Numbered from the stretch's first letter, positions 23,087 through 31,502 are shown. The stretch: 32,668 nucleotides of DNA from Streptomyces zagrosensis (GCF_014203645.1 NZ_JACHJL010000037.1:1-32668); one strand, 5' to 3'. The notes: generated by a model from the letters alone, not told the origin. Numbers and translations are program-made.

Positions 23087-24538
23087 TTACTGTCCCGGCC
23101 GTGGCGCCGGGTCGCGGTCGTGGTCCGCGGACCCGCCCGTCGTCCGTCCCCGCCACTGCACCGCCAGCACCACAAGTCCCACGCCCAGCCAGATCGCGCC
23201 GACGATCTGCGCGGTGCTCGACGCCTCGACGATCACGGCGACGACGATGCCCATGCCGGCCAGCGGCACCAGCACATGCCGCAGCACGCTCGGCGCCTCG
23301 GCCCGCTTGCGTACCCAAAACCAGCCGATCACCGATGCGTGCAGCAGCGCGAACGCGGTCAAGGCGCCGACATTCACCACCGAGACCAGCCGGTCCAGGC
23401 CGTCATCGCGCCGGGCCGCCCACACCGCCGCCACCATCGTGACCACGGCCGCGCTCAGCAACGCCCGCCGCGGCACCCCGCTGCGCAGGTTCACCTTGGC
23501 CACCACGCCGGGCAGCCGCCGGTCACGCGCCATCGCGAACAGCAGCCGCCCGGCCGCGGCCTGCCCGGCCAGCGCCGCAAAAGCCGCACCGATCGCCTTG
23601 CTCACCGCGACCAGATCGTGCAGCCAGGTGCCGACCGATGAGTCCACCGCGTCATAGAAGGCAGAGCCCTGAGCAGCGGGGTCGGCGGCCAGTTCCGCCG
23701 ATGACGTCGGGGAGAGCAGCGCGGCCAGATACGTCTGCACGATGAACAGGAAACCCGCCACGGCCAGGCAGGTGAGCACCGCTCGCGACACCCGCGCCGG
23801 GCCCGCGGCGCTGCGCCACCCGCTGCCCTTGCGCGCGGCACCGCCCTGCCCGTCGTCCAGCGTCTCCTCCGCGAAGGAGGCGATGGCGTCAAAGCCCAGA
23901 TACGAGAGCACGGCGATGGACACCGCGCTGAAGACGGCCGTCATCGTGAAGCCGCTCTGCCCGGTCAGCGGCGACAACCAGTCGCGCTGCGCGCCGTGCG
24001 CGGCCAGTTCCACCACGGCCGCGACCACGAACACGAGCAGCACCGCGATCTCCATCGCGAGCACCAAAAAGCCCACCAGCGCGGCGGCCCGTACGCCCCA
24101 CAGGTTGAGCCCGGTGGTCACCACCACCGCGATCGCCGTCCACACCCATCGGTCAACCGATGGCACCAACTCCTCCATCGCGATACCGGAGAAGAGGTAG
24201 GCGACGGCGGGAATGAGCAGGTAGTCGAGCATCGCCATCCACCCGGCGATAAAGCCGGGGCCCTCGCCGAGCCCGACCCGCGCATAGGTGAAGACGGAAC
24301 CAGCACGCGGGGCGACGCGCACCATCTGTGCGTACGAGTACGCGGTGAAGGCCATCGCGACCGTCGCCACCAGATAGACCAGCGCCACCGCGCCGTGCGA
24401 TGTGGCGTCCAGGGCGCCGAACACGCCAACGGGAGCCATCGGTGCGATGAATAGAAGGCCGTAGACGACCAGATCACGGAAGGTGAGCGTGCGCCGCAGC
24501 GTGTCCTGGGTGCGCTGTGTGCTGCCCGGGTCGGCCAT
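23087..24538 (-). CDS. APC-family amino acid permease
   Basis: This 483-aa transporter has about twelve membrane helices. The first are LVVYGLLFIAPMAPVGVFGA and VALVYLVATVAMAFTAYSYA, followed by the APC motif RVAPRAGSVFTYARVGLGEG. The cytoplasmic loop AFAEETLD-like FDAIASFAEETLDDGQGGAA is typical of the APC superfamily. It probably imports an amino acid or related amine; substrate unknown. GGAGG lies 4 nt before ATG 24538. It is divergent from ispH with only 85 bp between starts, so the two promoters are back to back. Confidence 0.9.
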   Translation of the reverse strand: MADPGSTQRTQDTLRRTLTFRDLVVYGLLFIAPMAPVGVFGALDATSHGAVALVYLVATVAMAFTAYSYAQMVRVAPRAGSVFTYARVGLGEGPGFIAGWMAMLDYLLIPAVAYLFSGIAMEELVPSVDRWVWTAIAVVVTTGLNLWGVRAAALVGFLVLAMEIAVLLVFVVAAVVELAAHGAQRDWLSPLTGQSGFTMTAVFSAVSIAVLSYLGFDAIASFAEETLDDGQGGAARKGSGWRSAAGPARVSRAVLTCLAVAGFLFIVQTYLAALLSPTSSAELAADPAAQGSAFYDAVDSSVGTWLHDLVAVSKAIGAAFAALAGQAAAGRLLFAMARDRRLPGVVAKVNLRSGVPRRALLSAAVVTMVAAVWAARRDDGLDRLVSVVNVGALTAFALLHASVIGWFWVRKRAEAPSVLRHVLVPLAGMGIVVAVIVEASSTAQIVGAIWLGVGLVVLAVQWRGRTTGGSADHDRDPAPRPGQ

Positions 24539-24623
24539 GATGCCTCCGTAAGTCGCGCCTCGGCCCAGTGTGATCCACCCGAGTGCCCTTTCCGCGCTGC
24601 GGCACGGCCGTACCATGGTTGGC

Positions 24624-25676
24624 ATGACCGCAACGCCCAGCCCGACGCCCGCCACGGCCCCCAGCGGAGACACTTCGCGTGACACCCGCCGGGTCCTGCT
24701 CGCAGCCCCCCGTGGGTACTGCGCGGGTGTGGACCGTGCCGTGATCGCTGTCGAAAAAGCCCTGGAGCAGTACGGCGCACCGATCTACGTGCGTAAGGAA
24801 ATCGTCCACAACAAGTACGTCGTACGGTCCCTGGAGAAGAAGGGCGCGATCTTCGTCGAGGAGACGGAGGAGGTGCCCGAGGGGTCCATCGTGATCTTCT
24901 CCGCACACGGCGTCGCACCGGCCGTGCACGAGGAGGCCGCCCAGCGCCAGCTCGCCACCATCGACGCGACCTGCCCATTGGTGACCAAGGTCCACAAGGA
25001 AGCCGTCCGCTTCGCCAAGGACGACTACGACATTCTCCTCATCGGCCACGAGGGCCACGAAGAGGTCATCGGCACCAGCGGTGAGGCACCCGACCACGTC
25101 ACGCTGGTCGATGGCCCGGGCGATGTGCACAACGTCGAGGTCCGCGACGAGTCGAAGGTCGTGTGGCTCTCCCAGACCACCCTCTCCGTAGACGAGACGA
25201 TGGAGACGGTGGACGCCCTCAAGGAGAAGTTCCCCCAGCTCATCAGCCCACCCAGCGACGACATCTGTTACGCCACGCAGAACCGCCAGGTGGCGGTCAA
25301 GCAGATAGCTGCTGAATCCGACCTGGTCATCGTCGTCGGCTCGAAGAACTCATCCAACTCGGTACGGCTGGTCGAGGTCGCGCTCGGGGCCGGCGCAACG
25401 ACGGGCCACCTGGTTGACTACGCCAGCGAACTCGACGAGGCGTGGCTCGAAGGCGTCCGCACCGTAGGCGTGTCCTCGGGGGCTTCGGTGCCCGAAGTGC
25501 TGGTGGACGGCGTTTTGGAGTGGCTCGCCGAGCGCGGGTTCGCGGACGTCGAGGTGGTCCAGCCGATGCGAGAGAGCATTACGTTCTCGCTGCCCAAGGA
25601 GCTGCGCAGGGACCTGCGCGCGGAGGCAGCGGCAGCGGTGAGCGGCTCGGCGTCCGCAGGCGAGGCCACCGCGTAG
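24624..25676 (+). CDS. ispH: 4-hydroxy-3-methylbut-2-enyl diphosphate reductase
   Basis: This 350-aa IspH (LytB) is the last enzyme of the MEP isoprenoid pathway, converting HMBPP to IPP and DMAPP with a [4Fe-4S] cluster. The cluster cysteines are Cys33 (APRGYCAGVDRAV), Cys117 (IDATCPLVTKVH) and Cys215 (DDICYATQNRQ). Substrate motifs AHGVAP, GHEGHEEVIGT and SKNSSNS are present. The last ~20 residues are Ala/Ser-rich. ATG 24624 was chosen because a TACCAT hexamer (24611-24616) ends 7 nt upstream and there is no Shine-Dalgarno, a leaderless pattern; the ATG at 24615 falls inside that hexamer. Confidence 0.96.
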   Translation: MTATPSPTPATAPSGDTSRDTRRVLLAAPRGYCAGVDRAVIAVEKALEQYGAPIYVRKEIVHNKYVVRSLEKKGAIFVEETEEVPEGSIVIFSAHGVAPAVHEEAAQRQLATIDATCPLVTKVHKEAVRFAKDDYDILLIGHEGHEEVIGTSGEAPDHVTLVDGPGDVHNVEVRDESKVVWLSQTTLSVDETMETVDALKEKFPQLISPPSDDICYATQNRQVAVKQIAAESDLVIVVGSKNSSNSVRLVEVALGAGATTGHLVDYASELDEAWLEGVRTVGVSSGASVPEVLVDGVLEWLAERGFADVEVVQPMRESITFSLPKELRRDLRAEAAAAVSGSASAGEATA

Positions 25677-25726
25677 GAACTGATTCCCACCCGGCCTGTT
25701 GGGCCGCTACCGGCCTCGTGCTCGCC

Positions 25727-25753
25727 CGTCACCGGCAGGATGCGCCGGTGACG
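25727..25753 (+). terminator. Perfect 10-bp hairpin after ispH
   Basis: CGTCACCGGC (25727-25736) and GCCGGTGACG (25744-25753) are perfect complements around a 7-nt loop, ~50 bp after the ispH stop. No T-tract follows. Confidence 0.65.
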
Positions 25754-26022
25754 TGAGCGCGGGGCCGATGTCTGCGCTCGCTGGGGCTGGCCTGGCTGGT
25801 CTGGCTGGTCTGACCGACCCGGCTGGCCTGCGGGCCACTGGCACGGCGCACGACCAGGGCGTACGGCGCAGGCGCGAGCCTGTACGCCCCGGTCGCGAGC
25901 CCGTACGACACAGGTCGGGGCGCACGGCGCACGCTCGGGGCGTACGGCCAGACGTACGCTCCTGTCCACGGTCTCGATCAACCGTGGGCCCCCGCCGCCC
26001 GGCAGGCCGTAGCGTGGTGGGC
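25754..26022. promoter_or_regulatory. Upstream region of ppgK
   Basis: No gene is supported. The stretch has CTGGCTGGT-type repeats (~25785-25812) and several GTACG-rich near-repeats. A TAGCGT hexamer (26010-26015) ends 7 nt before the ppgK ATG, consistent with a promoter giving a leaderless message. Confidence 0.45.
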
Positions 26023-26856
26023 ATGAACGTATTCGGCGTGGACATCGGCGGCTCCGGCATCAAGGGCGCCCCGGTGGACCTGGAACGCGGCGACCTAGCG
26101 GCCGAGCGACACAAGGTGCTCACCCCACACCCGGCGACGCCCGATGCGGTGTTGGACGGCGTCTGCGAGGTGATTCAGCACTTTGGTTGGAGCGGCCCGG
26201 TCGGCGCGACCTACCCCGGCGTGGTGGTGGGCGGCACCGCCTGTACCGCCGCCAACGTGGACCAGGACTGGATCGGCGTGAACGCCGCTGGCCTGCTCGC
26301 GGAGCGACTAGGGGCGCCCGTCACGCTGGTCAACGACGCGGACGCGGCGGGCATCGCCGAGCTGCGATTCGGCGCCGGGCGGGGCCGTACCGGCACGGTC
26401 ATTCTGCTGACATTCGGCACCGGGATCGGCAGCGCGGTCTTCACCGGCGGGCAGTTGGTGCCCAACACGGAACTGGGACACCTTGAGCTGAACGGCCACG
26501 AGGCCGAGAAGCGCGCCTCTACCCGCGTCAAGGACGACGAGGACCTGAGCTGGCAGCACTGGGCGCACCGGGTCGAGAAGTACCTTGCCCATGTGGAGAT
26601 GCTGTTCTCGCCCGAGTTGTTCATCATCGGCGGCGGAGTCAGCCGTAAGGCCGACAAATTCCTGCCGCTGATCAAGGGCATCAGGGCCGAGGTGGTGCCT
26701 GCTCAGCTTCGGAATAACGCGGGGATTGTGGGCGGCGCGATGGCTGCGGCGCTGGCTGGGCGGCTTGCTGGTGGTGCCCCGACCCAGACGCCGAGCTCTG
26801 GCCCGGACTCTGCTGAGCGCCCGGGGTCTGACCTGGGTTCCGCTGCTGGCTTCTAG
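26023..26856 (+). CDS. ppgK: Polyphosphate glucokinase
   Basis: This 277-aa ROK-fold kinase phosphorylates glucose using polyphosphate (and often ATP). The phosphate-binding start is VFGVDIGGSGIKGAPVDL. The catalytic region is LVNDADAAGIAELRFGAGRG, followed by VILLTFGTGIGSAVFTGG. Then come the PNTELGHLELNG glucose motif and the PELFIIGGGVSRKADKFLP/NNAGIVGGAMAAAL C-terminal motifs. ATG 26023 gives the usual length. The last ~25 residues are Pro/Ser/Gly-rich. The final 58 codons overlap the oppositely oriented DUF6542 gene. Confidence 0.95.
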   Translation: MNVFGVDIGGSGIKGAPVDLERGDLAAERHKVLTPHPATPDAVLDGVCEVIQHFGWSGPVGATYPGVVVGGTACTAANVDQDWIGVNAAGLLAERLGAPVTLVNDADAAGIAELRFGAGRGRTGTVILLTFGTGIGSAVFTGGQLVPNTELGHLELNGHEAEKRASTRVKDDEDLSWQHWAHRVEKYLAHVEMLFSPELFIIGGGVSRKADKFLPLIKGIRAEVVPAQLRNNAGIVGGAMAAALAGRLAGGAPTQTPSSGPDSAERPGSDLGSAAGF

Positions 26857-27688
26857 CGGGATCGGAGCGGGGCTCGGGCTCCGATCCGGTAGCCTCGCCC
26901 CGTTCCCGGCCCACGGCTCGGCCTTGACGCTGGCCCTGCCCGTGACCTGCGGCGCTGCCCTCGTCCTGGCCCGGGGCCGGTCGCTGGCCATGGCCTTGCG
27001 CCGATCTGCTGCTCTGCCGTTGGCCGGTCTCCCGGCCAGCGCCGTCTGGTGGCTGGTCACGGCCCGCACGCGCGGCGGGTCGCTGCTCATTTCCGCCCCG
27101 CTGACGCGCCCGCTGTTGGCTCCGGCCGACCTGGGCGATGCGTCGTAGAAAGACGATCAGGCAGGTCATCGCCGTGCCCGCGTAAAGCCAGCCGACCTGG
27201 AGCGAAAGCGAGGTCACCACGCCCACCGCCTGGCCGCTGAGCCCGTCACTGCCCTCGTTGAGTGGCACCAAACCAATAGCGAAGGCGATCGGCGCACTGA
27301 CCGGCCCGGCGATCAAGTCGGCAGGCCGCACCCACACCCCGCACGAGGCACAGACCAACAGGAAGGCCAGCCCGTACACGGCCGCCGAACTGGACAGCAA
27401 CAGCGCATCCAGGCAGCCCACCGCGAGCATGGCAACCGTGGCCAGCATGCCGGCGCCGAACCCGGTCAGCTTCGGCTCGGGTAGTCTGCGCACCGCCGCG
27501 AGCAGCGGCTCGGGCAGCGGCCCGCCGCTCCGCGCGCGGTAGACGGTGGCGGTCTGTCTGGTCTCACCGGGCTCGCCGGTCTCGGCGTCGGGGCCCGCTG
27601 CTCCGATGGCAGCACCGGCCGGACGCTCGGCCGATGGCCGGGGCGACGGTGCCGTACGGCGGGGCGCACGTGTGCTGGGTCGTTCCAC
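26681..27688 (-). CDS. DUF6542-type membrane protein with long disordered tail
   Basis: The 335-aa product has a Pro/Arg/Ala-rich N-terminus (~1-65) and four predicted membrane helices at ~80-180. These include GMLATVAMLAVGCLDALLL, VYGLAFLLVCASCGVWV and AGPVSAPIAFAIGLVPL. The helix ending in TAMTCLIVFLRRIAQ is followed by a ~150-residue Gln/Gly/Ser/Pro-rich cytoplasmic tail. GTG 27688 is favoured by a TACGTT hexamer ending 6 nt upstream. Family function is unknown. The tail coding sequence runs 176 bp into the antisense of ppgK, so the true C-terminus is less certain than the membrane part. Confidence 0.75.
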   Translation of the reverse strand: MERPSTRAPRRTAPSPRPSAERPAGAAIGAAGPDAETGEPGETRQTATVYRARSGGPLPEPLLAAVRRLPEPKLTGFGAGMLATVAMLAVGCLDALLLSSSAAVYGLAFLLVCASCGVWVRPADLIAGPVSAPIAFAIGLVPLNEGSDGLSGQAVGVVTSLSLQVGWLYAGTAMTCLIVFLRRIAQVGRSQQRARQRGGNEQRPAARAGRDQPPDGAGRETGQRQSSRSAQGHGQRPAPGQDEGSAAGHGQGQRQGRAVGRERGEATGSEPEPRSDPARSQQRNPGQTPGAQQSPGQSSASGSGHHQQAAQPAPQPSRRPQSPRYSEAEQAPPRP

Positions 27689-27937
27689 TTGACCAACGTA
27701 GGTTGCCAGGCGCCGGTGTACGGACCATGGACACGCGCTTTGACTCACCTTGGTGATGTGTTCGACCGATAGTCCGCCCGGTTGAGCGCGGAATCGGTGC
27801 GTACGCGGAGCCGGCGATGAAACAGGCGTGGCGGCCTGCGCGGCCGGGCGGAGAGGGGTCCGGGGGCGGGCCCGTAGACTGGTGGACCGGCCCGCTTGGG
27901 CCCGGTCCTGCCCATTCTCGCTACGGGAAGTCGCCAC
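27689..27937. promoter_or_regulatory. Divergent promoter region DUF6542 / ychF
   Basis: Towards ychF a TAGACT hexamer (27875-27880) could be a -10, giving a leader of about 50 nt that carries the GGGAAG ribosome site. Towards DUF6542 the TACGTT hexamer lies at the start codon. No gene is supported. Confidence 0.45.
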
Positions 27938-29026
<1,089 letters not shown>

Positions 29027-29076
29027 CGGGTGATTTAGCACCACGTCGCTGATCTGGCAAACGTGCAGGTCAGGAG

Positions 29077-29113
29077 GGGCTCGACTCTTCGGAGTCGGGC
29101 CCATTAATTTTTA
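29077..29113 (+). terminator. Intrinsic terminator of ychF
   Basis: An 11-bp stem (GGGCTCGACTC pairing with GAGTCGGGCCC, one T-G wobble) is capped by a TTCG tetraloop and followed by ATTAATTTTTA. This is a textbook Rho-independent terminator, unusual in this window for having a T-tract. Confidence 0.85.
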
Positions 29114-29135
29114 CCGTGCTGGATAGGTGCTGGAT
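29114..29135. repeat. Double CCGTGCTGGAT-type repeat, copy A
   Basis: CCGTGCTGGAT then AGGTGCTGGAT. It shares its structure with 29178-29199 and 31034-31056; candidate integrase arm-binding repeat. Confidence 0.5.
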
Positions 29136-29177
29136 TTTCTGACCTCTCGTCACCTGTCATCACCTCTCATATCTGTA

Positions 29178-29199
29178 CCGTGCTGGATTCGTGCTGGAT
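29178..29199. repeat. Double CCGTGCTGGAT-type repeat, copy B
   Basis: CCGTGCTGGAT then TCGTGCTGGAT, 64 bp after copy A and sharing TACCGTGCTGGAT with it. Confidence 0.5.
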
Positions 29200-29426
29200 G
29201 CCGACGGAACGCGCGTAAGCCGGGCGCGGTCCACGGATTCCGACTGCTCCTGTCGCCTTGTCGTGGGGCTCGCTCATGGCCTGACCGACCGGCCTGGCCG
29301 CTGGCGAGATCGGAAGACCCGGACAGTCGAAGGGACCCTGGATGCGGTCCTTGGAGAGATTGAGATGCGAGCGGGTACAAGACGCTCGGCGTAGGCAGGA
29401 CGAGCAGCAGGTCCACTTTCCGGATC

Positions 29427-29785
29427 ATGCTCGCGGGATTCGAGGTCATGGATGACCGTCGCTTCGAGTGTGCCCTGCGGGATCTGCTGGTTCGCGACGG
29501 CGGGTCGGCCCGGGGAGTGGGCGGCGGTGGCGAGCGGGCCGTCGATGTCTTCGGTGACCATCTGTGGCGCGGCCGGATCGTGGTGCAGGCCAAGCAGACC
29601 CCCGTTGGCGGGCAGGCGGACTCGTCGGTGATGTACGCCGTGAAAGGGACGGTCGGACGTCAGCGAAGCCGATCATGCTGTCGTCGTCACCAACGAGTTT
29701 CCCCCGCGATGCCATGGCGTGGGGTATCCGGCACGGCGTCCACTGGATCGACAGGGAGAAGCTCAGACGTCGCTTCAGTTGGTGA
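29427..29785 (+). pseudogene. Mrr-like restriction endonuclease, broken by two frameshifts
   Basis: The first frame (ATG 29427 or 29448) gives an Mrr_cat-like start: FEVMDDRRFECALRDLLVRD, then GGSARGVGGGGERAVDVFGD and WRGRIVVQAKQTPVGG, with the catalytic-type Asp in AVDVF and QAK (Q-x-K variant). The frame is lost after YAVKGTV. The expected EADHAVVVTNE continues in the next frame from 29665, and RDAMAWGIRHGVHWIDREKL in the third frame to the stop at 29785. The second shift is at a CCCCC run (~29700), where one C fewer would restore the frame. It is a nuclease remnant whose 3' end touches an IS fragment. Confidence 0.7.
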
Positions 29786-30038
29786 GTCTGCGGTAGCTGT
29801 TGAGGGCTGCGGCTATGCCAACGTAAGCGAGGAACTCGGCCTTGCGTTCGTAGCGGCGGTGCAGGCGACGGTATCCGGCCAGCCAGGACACTGTCCTCTC
29901 AGCCTAGCGATGGCGGCCCAGCCGCTGTGAGAAGTTGATGCCTTTGCGGGCGATGCGGTGGCGAATGCCCTGTCTGCCTAGCCATCGGCGCAGGTGGTCG
30001 TCTCGTACCCCTTGTCGGCGTGAGGCTCGGATGGTCTG
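29775..30038 (-). pseudogene. C-terminal remnant of an IS5-type transposase
   Basis: On the minus strand one frame reads DHLRRWLGRQGIRHRIARKG, then INFSQRLGRHR, an in-frame TAG (29906-29904), and AERTVSWLAGYRRLHRRYER followed by KAEFLAYVGIAAALNSYRRL and a TGA stop at 29775. This is the conserved end of IS5-family DDE transposases, whose catalytic Glu lies in the (V/A)ERT segment. Upstream, an ADKGY-like piece sits one frame off near 30004, indicating a 1-nt deletion. The N-terminal half is missing; the CRISPR-like repeats begin there instead. The TAG probably replaced a Trp codon. Confidence 0.75.
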
Positions 30039-30041
30039 CGG

Positions 30042-30189
30042 CGAACACCTCCGCTCGCGCGGAGCGGACTCCCGCGCCAGGGGCCGCCTGACCTCGCCGA
30101 TCGGAATACCTCCGCTCGTGCGGAGCGGACGCGTACAGGTAGCCGAAACCCCGCGCGCGTCGGAACACCTCCGCTCGCGCGGAGGCGTC
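30042..30189 (-). CRISPR. Three-repeat type I-E-like CRISPR remnant
   Basis: Three 28-bp repeats (30042-30069, 30103-30130, 30162-30189) are separated by unrelated spacers of 33 and 31 bp. Read on the minus strand each has the CTCCGC..GCGGAG stem and a GGTGTTCC-like end, matching the shape of actinobacterial type I-E repeats (GTnnnCCCCGC..GCGGGGnTGnTCC). The first and second differ at 3 of 28 positions. The third differs mainly in its last 5 bases, as terminal repeats often do. No cas gene is in the window. The sequence just below 30042 is transposase remnant, so the array may have been cut by the IS. Confidence 0.7.
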
Positions 30190-30233
30190 CCGCAGCAGTC
30201 GATCAGCAGGTGGACACCTGAGTGACGCCGAGG

Positions 30234-30641
30234 TCAGACCTCCTTGATCTGTACGCGGTCGCCGCACAGCTTCGACCAGTCGTCGCGGTCTGAGGTCAGT
30301 ACGAGGACGGGGGCCGGGGAGCGGAGCGCCATCGCGGCGACGAGGGTGTCGATGGCGTACTTGTGGATGTGTAGGCCGCCGGTGTCGCTCAGCAGCTGCA
30401 CCGCGGTGAGACTGTCCGCCTGGGTGACGTCCTGGACCTGAAGGCGGGAGAGAAGCCAGCGCAGCCGGGTGGTGTCAGTCTTCCCATAGACGGACTCCAC
30501 CACGGTCAGGGCCGACACGAGGACGGGCACGCCTACGCGCCGAGCGGCCTCGATCCGGGTGATCATCTGGCGGTCGTTGCGCAGCAACAACGACAGCGCC
30601 TGGGAATCGAGAACCAGGGACCTGGCTGCGGGCTCCTTCAT
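30234..30641 (-). CDS. PIN-domain toxin (VapC-like)
   Basis: The 135-aa PIN-fold ribonuclease has acidic residues at the usual places: Asp12 (LVLDSQALSLLL), Glu49 (SALTVVESVYGK), Asp98 (KYAIDTLVAAMAL) and Asp118 (VLTSDRDDW). VapC toxins cleave tRNA or rRNA when freed from their antitoxin. ATG 30641 overlaps the antitoxin stop (ATGA 30638-30641), the standard toxin-antitoxin layout. The catalytic residues are intact, so the toxin is likely active. No other nuclease family fits better. Confidence 0.88.
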   Translation of the reverse strand: MKEPAARSLVLDSQALSLLLRNDRQMITRIEAARRVGVPVLVSALTVVESVYGKTDTTRLRWLLSRLQVQDVTQADSLTAVQLLSDTGGLHIHKYAIDTLVAAMALRSPAPVLVLTSDRDDWSKLCGDRVQIKEV

Positions 30642-30913
30642 GCGGAGCTGTCGTGCGACGCGTAGGGCGCCGGTGCATCGCCGAACAGTTCGCTCTGCGC
30701 GGCCTGGACTTCGGCCTCGCTCAGCGGCTCGTGCTCGGCTTCGTAGGCGGCCACGATCTCGGCGAGGCCATCCATCGCGAGCTGATGCTGGACCGCTGCC
30801 GTCACGTACGCGGACACGCCGCGCTTGCCGGTACGTGTGCGCAGAGCACCGAGGAGTTCCGAGGGCATCGAGACGGAGATGTTCTCGGTGCTGCCAGGGC
30901 GGGGTGACTTCAT
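30638..30913 (-). CDS. Antitoxin of the PIN toxin (VapB-like, RHH type)
   Basis: The 91-aa product has NISVSMPSELLGALRTRTGK at ~11-30, then RGVSAYVTAAVQHQLAMDGL, a ribbon-helix-helix or CopG-like DNA-binding half. An acidic C-terminal half follows (LAEIVAAYEAEHEPLSEAEV) that should wrap the PIN toxin. It is upstream of and coupled to the toxin gene. ATG 30913 lacks a strong ribosome site. An AT-richer stretch with TAGT-N6-ACTA and TACTAG lies just upstream, a likely self-regulated promoter. Confidence 0.82.
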   Translation of the reverse strand: MKSPRPGSTENISVSMPSELLGALRTRTGKRGVSAYVTAAVQHQLAMDGLAEIVAAYEAEHEPLSEAEVQAAQSELFGDAPAPYASHDSSA

Positions 30914-30915
30914 GG

Positions 30916-30945
30916 CTGCAAGTCTAGTACAGAAACTATTACAGC
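30916..30945 (-). promoter_or_regulatory. Promoter/operator of the toxin-antitoxin operon
   Basis: This locally AT-rich segment contains TAGT and ACTA separated by 6 bp and, on the minus strand, TACTAG as a -10 candidate about 10 nt before the antitoxin ATG. Autorepression by the RHH antitoxin is inferred. Confidence 0.4.
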
Positions 30946-31033
30946 GTCTGGCGTGCTACGCGGCCTGTATCTGGGGCGGGCGTTGATGCCCAGTCTTAGC
31001 GCTTCCGGATCTTCTTGTGCTTTGCAGTGAATT

Positions 31034-31056
31034 CCGTGCTGGGATGGTGATGGGAT
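31034..31056. repeat. Double CCGTGCTGGAT-type repeat, copy C
   Basis: CCGTGCTGGGAT then GGTGATGGGAT, a slightly diverged form of the two copies beside ychF, lying 16 bp before the ychF-end copy. Confidence 0.45.
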
Positions 31057-31071
31057 GCGTCCACGCAATCG

Positions 31072-31113
31072 CAGGTCAGGGCGGTTGTGGTGGAGTGTCG
31101 GTTCTACGTGTAG
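31072..31113 (+). repeat. Degenerate copy of the ychF 3' end including stop codon
   Basis: Read in frame it gives QVRAVVVECRFYV-stop against QDGDVVEFRFNV-stop of ychF (28988-29026). From GTTGTG to TAG, 24 of 27 bases match apart from one inserted GTG codon. This is the expected scar of integration into a gene's 3' end. Confidence 0.6.
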
Positions 31114-31178
31114 CAGCAAAACGAGGGGCTTCTGCCACGCCAGGTGGATAGCGCCAAACCAGCGGGTCAGAGCACATG

Positions 31179-31211
31179 CGGCCCGGACACTCTCGGTAGT
31201 GTTCGGGGCCG
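31179..31211 (+). terminator. Long hairpin followed by TTTCT
   Basis: CGGCCC-GGACACT pairs with AGTGTTC-GGGGCCG (13 pairs, one bulged G, one wobble) around a 6-nt loop and is followed by TTTCTGTG. It may be the original terminator of ychF, displaced by the insertion. Confidence 0.6.
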
Positions 31212-31472
31212 TTTCTGTGTGTTCCTCGGGCTTGTGGTGACCTGGTGGTGACCCATCTGACGGCTTTTCAGGCGCTCTGACCAGCGACTCACTAACCCCG
31301 TTGGCTAACGGTGGCGGGGCCTCGGCGTGTACGGAGCCGGAACCGCTGGGGGCTTCCCTTAGACCCGTTGGACCAGCCGTACAGCCGCGGGAGCAGGGGG
31401 AGTCAGCGAAGCCCATACGGGGCCGCAGGGACGGCCGCAGGTGACCTTTCCCGTTCTGGAAAGCCGTAGTCC

Positions 31473-31502
31473 TTGACCCAGTGGTCACCGCGTCGCCAGC
31501 AT
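31473..31502 (+). promoter_or_regulatory. Promoter candidate with TGACC-CAGT-GGTCA palindrome
   Basis: TTGACC (31473-31478) could be a -35, with CAGCAT 18 nt later as a weak -10. A perfect inverted repeat TGACC/GGTCA (31474-31487) overlaps it. The site is ~50 bp upstream of the first gene of the XRE cassette and may be where the encoded regulator binds. Confidence 0.4.

Larger units (their letters stand above)
29027..29426. other. Gene-free stretch after ychF
   Basis: These 400 bp hold the ychF terminator (29077-29113) and two double direct repeats (29114-29135, 29178-29199). I see no gene that can be supported; small frames at 29191-29394 lack recognisable features. Confidence 0.5.

Noticed and set aside
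21839..23641. 600-codon plus-strand frame opposite xseA and the APC permease
   Set aside because: It spans two confident minus-strand genes and repeat DNA; Ser/Arg/Thr-rich shadow.
25754..26022. N-terminal extension of PpgK from 25699
   Set aside because: The extension is repeat-rich and lacks similarity to ROK kinases; ATG 26023 begins exactly at the conserved phosphate-binding motif.
30212..30240. Possible fourth CRISPR repeat beginning GGACACCT
   Set aside because: Only the first 8 bases resemble the repeat, the stem is missing and the spacer would be 22 bp.
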